A program made the translations under genes and the position numbers. Shown here one piece after another: positions 1 through 10,142 of a DNA stretch of 62,500 bases (its first letter is position 1; each line of letters opens with the position of its first letter). Under the pieces are notes generated by a model. It worked only from the letters and a program-made list of their open reading frames with translations, did no database searches and was not told the DNA's origin. Origin of the DNA: Prorocentrum cordatum (lineage: Eukaryota; Sar; Dinophyceae; Prorocentrales; Prorocentraceae); NCBI GenBank assembly GCA_963575745.1, contig CAUYUJ010004547.1:255791-318290 (forward strand), in the 5' to 3' direction.

Positions 1-560
1 GGTAAGAGAACCACGCGCCTACCCTTCAAGGGAGACACCCGCTGCTTTGACAAGAACCACCGTCAGATCCAGCTGGAGCACACCTTGGAACAAGAACCGC
101 CTTCCATACATGCAATTGTCGCACAGATTGAATTCCTGGAAATACAAGACAAAAGACCCTCCCGCGAGTGCTTTGTTGTCAAGACGCTGCCCTCCACCCG
201 CGTACGGACGTACCAATTGCACCATCTGACCTGAAATCTGTCTTCGCTGATGAGGAACCTGCAGCAGAGGACGTCTGAAACGCGACCCAGGGGCGAGGAG
301 CTCTCCTGACTTTCGGCGACAGTCAAACGTCTAATGCACACTATGGTACCAGTCCCCTACATACATGCATTCGTATCGACGAACCTGCTGAATACGAGAT
401 CGTTGACATGCAGGAAAATCTGACCAGAAGTCTCCAGCGAGAGCCACATCCTGCAACGGACCTGCCCTCCACTCCTGTGGCCGGCGGCAACGATTAAGGC
501 GAGTTCGCGCGGCGCTACGGAAAGAACCGCGTCCCGACAACAGTCCGCATGCCACCCTCG
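1..560 (-). repeat. Degenerate copy D of the 84-bp tandem-repeat cassette
   Basis: Diverged blocks such as the GCGAGAGCCACAT and GCGCGGCGCTACGG segments near 430-530 match the unit of the better-preserved cassettes at 2.9 kb, 50.4 kb and 52.2 kb. The orientation is that of copy B (minus). The copy is cut by the window edge. No open frame is credible here; the short peptides are translations of the repeat. Confidence 0.5.
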
Positions 561-898
561 TAGCTGCTGAACAGTGTCAAGGCGCGTGCGTACGGGCCGA
601 GGGCAAGAGACGCGCATGGCAACGACTCGCGCTCCGTCCGCGTCACAGTGGGACGATTCAAAGCCTTCTGGTGCTGGGCGTGATGCGGAAGCCTCACACG
701 AGTCGCCCATTCCGCCGTGCAGGACACGTCTGCGCAACAACGAGGACTTCTTTATGAGGACGACGCTTGGGGGAGGCAACACATTCCCGCCGCAGCCCCT
801 GATCCAGACCGAATGGAAAACGATCCTCTGATGGCCGCGCCTGGCCGCCTTCGCGGGCAGGCGGTGAAAGGCAACGACGCTGCAGTGCAGAGAGTGAC

Positions 899-939
899 AG
901 GAGGAGGAGGAGGAGGAGGAGGAGGAGGAGGAGGAGGAA
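899..939. repeat. (GGA)n microsatellite
   Basis: Near-perfect GGA array. It lies on the inner side of cassette copy D, the position that the longer GGA array occupies next to copy B. Confidence 0.9.
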
Positions 940-1505
940 GGCGATGGCGAGGGGAGGAGGGGGTACAGCAGGAGGAGGTGGAACGAAGAGGAGCAGCAGC
1001 AAGAAGGGCGGGGGGACTGAGAAGCGAGACAAGGACTCGGGGCTGCTTCGTGCTCTCAGGCCGAGCCGTGGGGTCGCTCTGGCTGCCTCGGCGCGAAAAA
1101 CACTGCCAAACCTGGCGCGCGCCACCGGGCCACGCGTGCCACGCGCACGACCCACCGCACACGCACGCGCGCGCACAGCGCACTCGAGCGCACGCGCGTG
1201 CTCCTCCACCCTTCGCTTTCCCGCGCGCAAGAGGCCGCGCGGGAGCAGCTGTTTCTGTAGCTTGATGCGGGTGCCCCTGGATGCTCGTGGGAGTGCCCGG
1301 TGGAGGTGGGCCTAGCTTCCACGACCACCATGCCGACTGCCTACAGTCATCGGCCTGACCTAAGGAACGACAAATAAGGAACAAAGCCCCTTTTTTATCC
1401 CAAGGAATAGCGCATAAGGAACGATGCATAACAAATCACGCATCACTATAAATAACGCATGCAAACCTAAGGAACGACCGAACCCCTTTTGAAAAGTAAG
1501 TGTTC
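940..1505. other. Unassigned; alternating CG/CA-rich core
   Basis: I find no supportable gene. Around 1130-1210 there is a long alternating purine-pyrimidine stretch (CACGCGCGCAC type). Short frames on both strands are low-complexity. Confidence 0.5.
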
Positions 1506-1509
1506 CTTA

Positions 1510-1690
1510 TTCAAGCCGCTCACTGTACCACCCCAACCCCCCAACCCGAAGACCCGAATTTCGGGCGAGGGGGGATCTGGCTGCATATGTGTGTTTCAAT
1601 GTTCCCCGACCCCCCCGACCCACTGGGAATGGAGGGCGAATCGGGGCCGTCAGGTTCGGTTGGGGTGGTTTGGTGGGTGGTGACACTCTA
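1510..1690 (+). repeat. Dispersed repeat DR1, copy 1
   Basis: Contains CGAATTTCGGG, a short ATATGTGTGTTTC tract, a C-run, AATGGAGGGCGAATCGGGGCC and a terminal GGTTGGGGTGG. The same order recurs at 34064-34203. The left edge (CACCCCAACC) is complementary to the right edge (GGTTGGGGTGG), so this could be a small terminal-inverted-repeat element. Confidence 0.6.
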
Positions 1691-1831
1691 GATCAGGGGC
1701 GGCTGACCCATGATAGTGCTCTACTGTGCGAGGCGTCGACCGCGCCCAGCAGACTCCTACCATACGTAGGTCAGCCGCCCATGGCCTGCAGTGGTGGTAT
1801 GATGAGACATCCCAGACATGCGTGGTGCTGA

Positions 1832-1990
1832 ATTTTTCAACACGGGGCCCTTGGAAATCGCGACCCTTTCCCTGGGACCGAAACTTCATCCTGGGTCGCT
1901 TTGCTGACGGTCCCCGGGCCCCGCGAGGGCCACCGGAGGCCGAAGATGGCCAAAGACCCCCCGTCGTGCTTTTCGCCACGGCGCGACCAC
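1832..1990 (+). repeat. Dispersed repeat DR2, copy 1
   Basis: About 150 bp with the core order CCTTTCCCTGGGACCGAAAC, TTCATCCTGGGTCG, GGTCCCCGGGCCCCGCGAGG. Related copies lie at 32638-32790 and 39614-39770 on the same strand and at 35555-35660 and 39150-39298 on the other. Confidence 0.6.
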
Positions 1991-2199
1991 GCTGCCTGGG
2001 ACAGGCCCTCGGAATGGGGCAGCCCTGCGAGCGGAGCTCCCGGGGAGGCTCCCCGGAGCGCCTCGGGGAAGCTGCGGAGCGCAGAGGCGTGGGCGGAGGC
2101 CTCGCTCATGCAGGAGAACCCCCCCTGGACCCGCGCAGGAAGCGGCCTGGCCGGGGCCAGCGGCCGAGCCCAGCCCGACCGAGCTCAGCGGCTCGAGCT

Positions 2200-2587
2200 C
2201 AGCACGAGGATGACGCCACGAGCTGCTGCTCCTCTGAGAGCTCAGCCTGGCAGAGCTCGCCCTGGCCGAGCCTCGCTGCCGCTGCACGCAGGGAGGGCGT
2301 GGGCGCTGACAGTTCACACCACTTGCCCAGCGCTCCCCATGCGATGTCCACCGTCTCACAACGAGCGGCGGCTCGGCCGTGGCCGCCAAAGTGCAGCTCC
2401 TGCGCCGCACCAACGCGGCACCCCTGCTGGGCTCCAGCCCCCGCCGCCCCCCGCCCCTCTGCTCTGCCGGAGGGGGCGGCGGCCAGGGCCTCGTCCGACA
2501 AGGCCCGCAGCAGCGGCTCCAGGTCCCGCTCGCGGCCCTGCCCCGCTGCGGCGGCCTCCGCCAGTGCACCAGCGGCCTGCGGCAGTC
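2200..2587 (-). other. Exon-like GC-rich frame next to a (TCC)n array
   Basis: On the minus strand the array reads as poly-Glu and continues into an Ala/Glu/Arg/Leu-rich peptide (GALAEAAAAGQGRERDLEP, then LLRALSDEALAAAP). The composition is protein-like. There is no recognised domain, no clear start and no clear splice sites, so it may be a chance GC-rich frame. Confidence 0.2.
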
Positions 2588-2835
2588 TTGGCTCCTCCTC
2601 CTCCTCCCTCCTCTCCCTCCTCATCCCCCTCCCCTCCTCCCCCTCCTCCTCCCTCCTCCTCCTCCCTCCTCCTCCTCCTCCTCCTCCTCCTCCTCCTCCT
2701 CTTCCCCTCCTCCTCCTCCTCCTCCTCCTCCTCCTCCTCCTCCTCCTCCTCCTCCTCCCCCTCCTCCCCTCCTCCTCCTCCTCCTCCTCCCCCTCCTCCT
2801 CCTCCTCCTCCCCCTCCTCCTCCATTCCTTTTCCT
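2588..2835. repeat. (TCC)n array
   Basis: Imperfect CTCCTC array. It directly precedes the cassette sequence of copy A, as the (TCC)n array at 51.9 kb precedes copy C. Confidence 0.95.
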
Positions 2836-3480
2836 TACAGATAAGGCCTTTCCTGTCGCATCCCGAGGCCGGTCGAAAGGGCGGGCCGGGCGTTTCACCT
2901 GAGACCTCCTCACCATGTATGACCCCGACGCTTTAAATAATAACAATTTCACAGATGGAGGGCTAAAAAAAAGTGGCTCTCGCCTTAGCTCCGCGCACAT
3001 GCGTTTCAAACATGTGGAAAAGCTTCACGGATTGACGGCGGGTCGTTTTCACAGTGTGGCTTTCGCCTTAGCGCCGCGCACATACGTTTTAAGTTAAAAG
3101 GGTTGCACGGGTTGAGGGCGCGTGGTTTTCAAAGTGTGGCTCTCACCGTAGCACCGCGCACATTCGTTTTCGGACTTTGTCAGAGCTTCACGGATTGAGG
3201 GCGGCTCGTTTTCAAAATGTGGCTCTCGCCGTAGCGCCGCGTATACTCGTTTCAAACATTTACAAGAATTTCGCTGGTTTTTCATAGTTGACGTACGTAT
3301 CAGAAATTGTGTTCTGGAGCGGTTCAGAATTGTCAGGGCGCAACAATTACGTTGATTCGCGGCGTTGAGGTCCAGGAAACTACGTTCTGACACGATTCAG
3401 GATCGCCAAGACGTAACAATCAGGTTATCACTCGTGCCGCTGATGTCCCGAGAATGGTGTGCTGGCACGCCTTCAAGATG
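2836..3480 (+). repeat. Composite tandem-repeat cassette, copy A
   Basis: Order of parts: a linker (TCGCATCCCGAGGCCGGTCG, then AAAGGGCGGGCCGGGCG, ending CCTCACCATG); about four units of an ~84-bp repeat at 2930-3275 with core CGCCTTAGCGCCGCGCACAT; then two or three units of a second ~73-bp repeat at 3276-3480 with core GTTGATTCGCGGCGTTG. Copies B (minus, 50.1-51.2 kb) and C (plus, 52.1-52.7 kb) have the same parts in the same order. The translated unit gives a recurring CAALRREPHFENDPPSIRE-like peptide, but the unit is not a constant multiple of three, so translation is doubtful. Confidence 0.75.
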
Positions 3481-4235
3481 TTCACGCGACTGCCCCCCAC
3501 CGCCTGCAGAGGCCTCTGAAGAGGGACCTCGGAGGGAGTGAGGCGGCGTGCGGGCCGCGGCGCTGTCCGTGCGCTTGCCTCCGGCGCTACGGCTGGGGGG
3601 CACTGCTGCTGTCCGGTGTGACTTCCCGTGCTGCCAAGTGGAGGATGACGCGGTCGTGGCTGCCGGGGGGGCCGAGTCCTCCAGGGGTCCCTTGGCTGGC
3701 ACTGAAGGCTGCCATTGCGTCGTCGCAGAAGGCGGCTGCTGCAGGGTTGGGTGAAGGTGTGGCTGGAGATGCTGCTGGGGTTGCAGCTGCTGGTGCGATG
3801 GGTGCCCCAGTCTGCGTTGGTGGTGTGCTGTCGTCGGAGCTCTGGCGCGTCGCATCCGCGGGAGCGTGCGAGCTGAACTCGCTAGGGGCCGGCAAGGGCG
3901 CTGGATAGGGCGGCGGCGAAGACTCTCACCCGCCCATGGCTTTTAGCGTGGGAGCCCTGCGATCTGACTCAGGTCCTGGCAGGGATTCCAGTCGTTGCAG
4001 ATGCAGTGCAATGCGTCTTCTGCTGGCAAGATGGTAAAGATGATTGAGTGGAAGTGGCTCCTTCGCCCTCGTCATCCTCTTCCTTCTCCATCCTCTTCAC
4101 CCTCCTTCTAATCCACATCATGATCATCACGTTCATCGCCATACGCCGCCATACATCGACATACTCCACCATCGTCTACTTCATCCTCAACATAAAAACC
4201 TTGCCAACACCACCGCCACTACCACCACAGCGGCA
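3481..4235. other. Unassigned stretch
   Basis: A minus-strand frame at 3397-3855 is Gln/His/Pro-rich without a recognised domain. The right part (4040-4230) grades into the CAT array. I cannot support a gene. Confidence 0.4.
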
Positions 4236-4333
4236 AAAAACACTATCGTCATCATCATCATCATCAGCAGCAGCATCATCACCACCACCACCACAACCAT
4301 CATCAGCATCAACAGCATCATCGTCAGCATCAT

Positions 4334-4411
<78 letters not shown>

Positions 4412-5567
4412 CATCGTCATCATCATCAGCAGCAGCATCAGCATCATCATCAGCAGCAGCATCAGCATCAGCATCATCATCATCATCATAATCAGAATCA
4501 GCAGCAGCATCTTCATCATCAGCATCATCATCATCAGTATCATCAGCATAATCGTAATCCTCCTCATCAACATCAGCATCATCAGTAGTATCATCATCAT
4601 CAGCAGCAGCATAATGTTCTGCATCATCTTCATCATCATCAGCATCATCAGCAGCATCATCAGCATCGGCATCATAATAATAATCATCAAAATGAGCAGC
4701 AGCAGCAGCATGCTCCCCATCGTCATCATCATCATCAGCATCATCATCATCATCAGCATCATCATCGTTATTATCGACATCGACATCATCAGCATCATTA
4801 GCATCATCGTCAGCATCATCATCAGCATCAGCATCATCCGCGTCATCATCAGCATGATCATAATCATCAGCATCAGCAGCATCATCATCATGATCACCAT
4901 CGGCAGCAACAGCATCGTCATCATCATGAGCATCATCATCATCATCATCAACGCCATCAGCATCATCGTCCGCAGCATCACCATCAACAGCATCATCAGC
5001 AGCCGCATCATCATCCTCGTCGTCGCCAGCATCGTCGTGATCATCAGCATCAGCATCATCATCAGCATCATTATGTTCACCATCGTCATACATCGATACA
5101 TCCATCAACCCATGCATGCACCCGTCCATAAATCCATCAATCCACAACAGCATCAAGATCATCAGTATTATCAGAAGCAGTATCGTCATCATCAGCAGCA
5201 TGATAGTCGTCAACATCATCCTGATCATCATCGTCATCATCATGGTCATCATCGACAGCACCAGCATCCTGATCATAATCATCCACCTCAGCATCATCAG
5301 CCTAATAATCAGCATCGTGACAATTACCATCATGATCATCACCATCACCATCATCACCACAACCATCACCGACATAGTCGTCAGGATCATCATCATCGTA
5401 AGCATCATAAGATCCATAATCAGCAGCATCGTCATCAGCGTTAGCATCAACAGCATGATCAGCATAACCAACATTAGCATCATCACCACCACCACCACCC
5501 CCACAATCACCACCAGTATCATCATGATCATCCGCAGCATCCGCATCCGATTCATCATCATCGTCGT

Positions 5568-5598
<31 letters not shown>

Positions 5599-5842
5599 AT
5601 CATCCTCATCAACAGCACCACCATAACCATCACCACCATCACCACTATGATCATCACCATCCTCATCATCAACATCACCATCATCATCATCAGCAGCATC
5701 ACCATCAGCATCATCATCACCATCGTCATCATCATTAGCAGCAGCATCATCAGCAGCATCATCATCACCACCACCACCATCATCACCATCACCATCACCA
5801 TCACCATCATCATCATCGTCAGCAGCAGCAGCAGCAGCATCG

Positions 5843-5877
<35 letters not shown>

Positions 5878-5925
5878 GTCGTCGTCGCATTCGTCGTCGT
5901 CGTCATCGTCATCGCCCGCATCCTC
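4236..5925. repeat. 1.7-kb imperfect (CAT)n array
   Basis: The triplet phase holds over most of the array, with CAT interrupted mainly by CAG and less often by CAC or CGT. On the minus strand one frame stays open for hundreds of codons as Asp with interspersed Ala, and another as Met/Leu. This follows from the repeat itself and does not show that a protein is made. Similar arrays lie at 15.0, 22.1, 22.9, 31.0 and 61.8 kb. Confidence 0.95.
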
Positions 5926-6056
5926 TCATAATGATCTGCATCATCATAAATCGCCAGCGCCTCCGCATCCGCCTACGCCCGTGCCCTCCCCCTCCTCAGT
6001 TTCCTTGTCCTCGACCTCGCCCGCATTACCCCTCCACCCTCCTACAATCCTACACC

Positions 6057-6345
6057 TTTCCGCCTCCTCCTCCTCCTCCTCCTCCTGCTCCTCCTCATCC
6101 TCATCCTCATCTTCCCCCTGCCCCTTTTTCACATTAGACCGACCTGAGCTGAAAACTGTGCTTCTTCCTGCCCCTCCTCCTCCTCCTCCTCCTCCTCCTT
6201 CTCGTCCTCCTCCTCCTCGTGGCATTTCTCCGCGCGACTGATCTTTCCTCCTCCTCCTCCTCCTCCTCCTCCTCCTCCTCCTCCCTCCCTCCCTCCCTCC
6301 CTCCCTCCATCCTCCTCCAGCTCCCTCCCCCACTCCGCCCTGCCC
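6057..6345. repeat. (TCC)n / (TCCC)n array
   Basis: Pyrimidine-only runs of TCC, then TCCC near 6285-6310, ending in a C homopolymer at about 6345. Confidence 0.9.
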
Positions 6346-6780
6346 CCCCCCCCCTCGCATCCCCCCTCCCGCCCGGCACTCTCCATAACCCCGAGGAGGG
6401 GGGGCTCCTGCTGCAGGCGCTCCGCGCCGACGCAAGCGGCGGAGCCGCGTGCGAGCCGCGCACACTCCTGGAGACGGGGCTGGGGCGACGAGCCGGCGAG
6501 GAGAAAATGCAACATCGCGAAGAATCACACGACCAAAGCCCTGGACCCCATCTTTCTGCGGCGTTTTTCGAGCAGGATCGATATGTGATGGTCCCGGGCC
6601 CGAAACCGGGCGAAAGCACCAAGTGAAAATTATCCCGGCAAAGCAACCTAACAGCGATGTGTATAAGTATAAGCATATCTGGAAGCATTCCCCTTAAGAT
6701 TCAGGTGAGAATCAAGTTGTAGAATTCTGCTGTTCTCGCAATCGCAGTCGCATTCGCAGTGACAGCCGCAGTGGCAACGG
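6346..6780. other. Unassigned
   Basis: GC-rich at first, then AT-richer (6560-6740). No supportable gene, RNA or dispersed repeat. Confidence 0.4.
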
Positions 6781-6953
6781 CCTTAGGATCCAATGGAATC
6801 CTAAGGATTCCTAGGGATTCCTAAGGCATCCTTAGGAATCCACTGGAATCCTTAGGAAACCTTAGGAATACTTAGGAATCCTGATTCCTAGGGATTCCTA
6901 GGGATTCCTAAAGATTCCTAGGGAATCCTAAGGATTCCGAAGGATTCGCCTGC
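6781..6953. repeat. CCTTAGGAATCC palindromic minisatellite
   Basis: Units of GGATTCCTAAGG and its complement CCTTAGGAATCC alternate, so the array is rich in short inverted repeats. The same motif reappears at 9014-9068, on the far side of the (CCTCAG)n block. Confidence 0.85.
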
Positions 6954-8556
6954 CTCGGCCTCAGCCTCAGCCTGCCTCAGCCTCAGCCTGCCTCAGCCTC
7001 AGCCTCAGCCTGTCTCAGCCTCAGCCTGCCTCAGCATCAGCCTCAGCCTCAGCCTCAGCCTGCCTCAGCCTCAGCCTGCCTCAGCCTCAGCCTCAGCCTG
7101 CCAGCCTCAGCCTCAGCAGCCTCGGCCTCAGCCTCAGCCTGCAGCCTCAGCCTGCAGCCTCAGCCTCAGCCTCAGCCTGCCTCAGCCTCAGCCTGCCTCA
7201 GCCTCAGCCTCAGCCAGCTCAAGCCTCAGCCTGCTCAGCCTCAGCCTCAGCCTCAGCCTCAGCCTCAGCCTCCTCAGCCTCAGCGCCTGCCCTCACCCTC
7301 AGCCTGCCTCAGCCTCAGCCTCAGCCTCCTCAGCCTCAGCCTCAGCCTCAGCCTCAGCCTGCATCATCCTCAGCCTCAGCCTCAGCCTCAGCTCAGCCTC
7401 AGCCTCGGCTGCCTCGGCCACAGCCTCAGCCTTCCCTCAGCCTCAGCGTCAGCCTGCCTCAGCCTCAGCCTCAGCCTCAGCCTCAGCCACAGCCTCACCT
7501 CAGCCTCAGCCTGCCTCAGCCTCAGCCTGCATCAGCCTCAGCCTCAGCCTCAGCCTGCCTCAGCATCAGCCTGCCTCAGCCTCAGCCTCAGCCTCAGCCT
7601 GCCATCAGCCTCAGCCTCAGCCTCACAGCCTCAGCCTCAGCCTCAGCCTCAGCCTCAGCCTGCCTCAGCCTCAGCCTGCCTCAGCCTCAGCCTCAGCCTC
7701 AGCCTCAGCCTCAGCCTCAGCCTGCCTCAGCCTCAGCCTCAGCCCTCAGCCGCAGCTTGCCTCAGCCTCAGCCACAGCCTGCCTCAGCCTCAGCCTGCAT
7801 CAGCCTCAGCCTCAGCCTCAGCCTGCCTCAAGCCTCAGCCTCAGCCTGCCTCAGCCTCAGCCTCAGCCTCAGCCTGCCTCAGCCTCAGCCTGCATCAGCC
7901 TCAGCCTCAGCGTGCCTCGGCCTCAGCCTCTCAGCCTCAGCCTGCATCAGCCTCAGCCTCAGCCTCAGCCTGCAGCCTCAGCCTGCCTCAGCCTCAGCCT
8001 CAGCCTGCCTCAGCCTCAGCCTCCGCAGCCTCAGCCTCAGCCTCAGCCTCAGCCTCAGCCTGCCTCGGTTTGCCTCGGCCTCAGCCTCAGCCTGCCTCAG
8101 CTTCAGCCTCAGCCTCAGCCTGCCTCAGCCTCAGCCTCAGCCTGCCTCAGCCTCAGCTGCATCAGCCTCAGCCTCAGCCTGCCTCAGCCGCAGCTTGCCT
8201 CAGCCTCAGCCACTGCCTCAGCCTCAGCCTCAGCCTGCCTCGGCTTGCCTCAGCCTCAGCCTCAGCCTGCCTCGGCCTCAGCTCAGCCTCAGCCTGCCTC
8301 TCAGCCTCAGCCAGCCTCTCAGCCTCAGCCTGCATCAGCCTCAGCCTCAGCCTCAGCCTGCCTCAGCCTCAGTCTCAGCCTGCCTCAGCCTCAGCCTACC
8401 TCAGCCTCAACTTCAGCCTGCCTCGGCCTCAGCCTGCGTCAGCCTCAGCCTCAGCCTGCCTCAGCCTCAGCCTGACTCAGCCTCAGCCTCACAGCCTGCC
8501 TGGGCGTGCCTCAGCCTCAGCCTCAGCCTGCCTCGGCCTCAGCCTGCCTTAGCTCG
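6954..8556. repeat. 1.6-kb (CCTCAG)n minisatellite
   Basis: Built from CCTCAG hexamers with repeated CCTGCCTCAG register shifts. It gives long open frames of Pro-Gln, Ser-Ala and Leu-Ser repeats in all three plus frames, as expected of a hexamer. I do not call these genes. Confidence 0.95.
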
Positions 8557-9013
8557 GGCATTCAAAATATGGCACAGGACCGGTGTTCTGGGAACGCGAA
8601 GATCACGAAGTGGCCCACAATTGGCTCCGGGCAATCAAAATATGGTACAGGAATGGTGTCCGGGGAAAACGAAGAACACGAAGTGCCCTACAGTTGGCTC
8701 CGGGCATTCAAAATGTGGCCTGGGAATGGTCTTCTGGGAACACGAAGAACACGAAGTGCCCTACAGTTGGCTCCGGGCATTCAAAATGTGGCCTGGGAAT
8801 GGTGTTCTGGGAACACGAAGAACACGAAGTGGCCTACAGTTGGCTCCGGGCATTCAAAATGTGGCCTGGGAATGGTGTTCTGGGAACACGAAGAACACGA
8901 AGTGACCTACAGTTGGTTCCAGGCATTCAAAATGTGGTCTGGGACGAAGAGCACGAAGTGGCCTACAGTTGGCTCCGGGCATTCAAAATGTGGCCTGGGA
9001 ATGGTGTTCTGGG
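8557..9013 (+). repeat. 73-bp tandem repeat, about six units
   Basis: The unit begins GCTCCGGGCATTCAAAATGT and contains GGTGTTCTGGGAACACGAAG. Successive starts at 8697 and 8770 give a 73-bp period. The first two units are the most diverged, and one unit near 8930 is shortened. Because 73 is not a multiple of three, the frame rotates from unit to unit. Confidence 0.9.
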
Positions 9014-9068
9014 AATGGATTCCTAAGGATTCCAAAGAATTCCAAAAGATTCCTAAGAATTCCTGGGG
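9014..9068. repeat. GGATTCCTAAG minisatellite, right block
   Basis: GGATTCCTAAGGATTCC-type repeats matching the block at 6781-6953, so the (CCTCAG)n and 73-bp arrays lie between two copies of the same motif. Confidence 0.8.
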
Positions 9069-9247
9069 TTGCACTTTTGTCTGGTTCTGTCCGGATCCCG
9101 CCCAGACCCCCCTGGGGCGTCAAGATGCTCTCTTTTGATCCCACTAGAAACCTATCAGCAGAAGCTATTAGGTAAAAATGCCACACCCGCATCTCAAGGG
9201 AGGGGGGGGAGCAGAAGAGAGGGGGCATGGGGAAAACAAGAGACATC

Positions 9248-9372
9248 AAAACTGGTACTCCCCGGACTTCTGCAGGGGTGCGTTGGGGCCAGAATTCGAG
9301 GCCGATCCAGCCGTGGCGACGAGGGCCTCCCAGAAGCCCCAAGAAGGCCAAAATGAGGCAAGGGCAGCGGTA
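9248..9372 (+). repeat. Dispersed repeat DR3, copy 1
   Basis: Core GATCCAGCCGTGGCGACGAG then GGCCTCCCAGAAGCCCCAAG. Copies at 10034-10142 (plus) and 37862-37990 (minus) share this order. The following ~400 bp of GC-rich sequence holds no supportable gene. Confidence 0.6.
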
Positions 9373-10033
9373 TTTCACGAGCGGCGAGCATATCCGTATG
9401 CACGCCCTCGCGGTCTGGATTCCGGGGCGCGATCCCGCGGACACGCGGTCGCACGGATACGCTCCGCGCGGGACATCCGCGAAGAAACGCACGGGGTCGC
9501 GGCCCAGGGGCCCAGCCCGCGACGCCGCGGATACAGAGATGTGTGTAGGTGTCGCCAACGAACGTCGGTACGATGCCCTCCTCGGTGGGAGGGGCGCGAA
9601 CCTCCGAGAGGCGGCGCGGGGGGGTCGGCGCCTCCGACCGGCGTGGTCTGCAAAGGGCGTGGCTTGCACTCTGCACTCTGGGAGGGGGGCGGGCGAGGAG
9701 CTCCACAGAGATCTCCGCCGCAGCGCAGTGGCCCCCCAAGCCCCAACGGCGCCGATCGCAAACCACACCCCGGCGTAACCACACTTACTGCAGTCGCCGC
9801 CGAACCTCCGAGATAACGAACGAACAACACACACACACACACACCCAGACCCATAGGGGGGACGGAGGGGGGCTATGCGTGCGTGTTGTCGAATGATGAC
9901 CCCCGCTCGAACGGGAGCCCCACCCAGGGCCCGACAACCCTCACCCACACACAACGCCTGTTCTTCTCCTTCCGACCCCCCTATGGGCATTGGTGTGCGA
10001 AATATGGGAGAATCAAAAGGTACCGATAGCGCT

Positions 10034-10142
10034 ACTCCCCGGGCCTCTCCCGGGGCTCGTTCTGACCAGAATTTCGAGGAGAATCCAGCGGTGGCGACGA
10101 GGGCCTTCCAAGAGGCCCAAGAAGGGGAAACCAGGGAAGGGT
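10034..10142 (+). repeat. Dispersed repeat DR3, copy 2
   Basis: Contains GAATTTCGAGGAGAATCCAG, CGGTGGCGACGAGGGCC and a run similar to CCAAGAGGCCCAAGAAGG. It lies about 0.8 kb from copy 1 in the same orientation. Confidence 0.6.

Noticed and set aside
4176-5921. 581-codon Asp/Met-rich minus-strand frame
   Set aside because: It is the translation of an imperfect (CAT)n array; equivalent frames occur in every CAT array of the window.
7757-8905. 382-codon Pro/Gln/Ser frame
   Set aside because: Derived from the CCTCAG hexamer, which keeps all three frames open, then from the 73-bp repeat, whose period is not a multiple of three.
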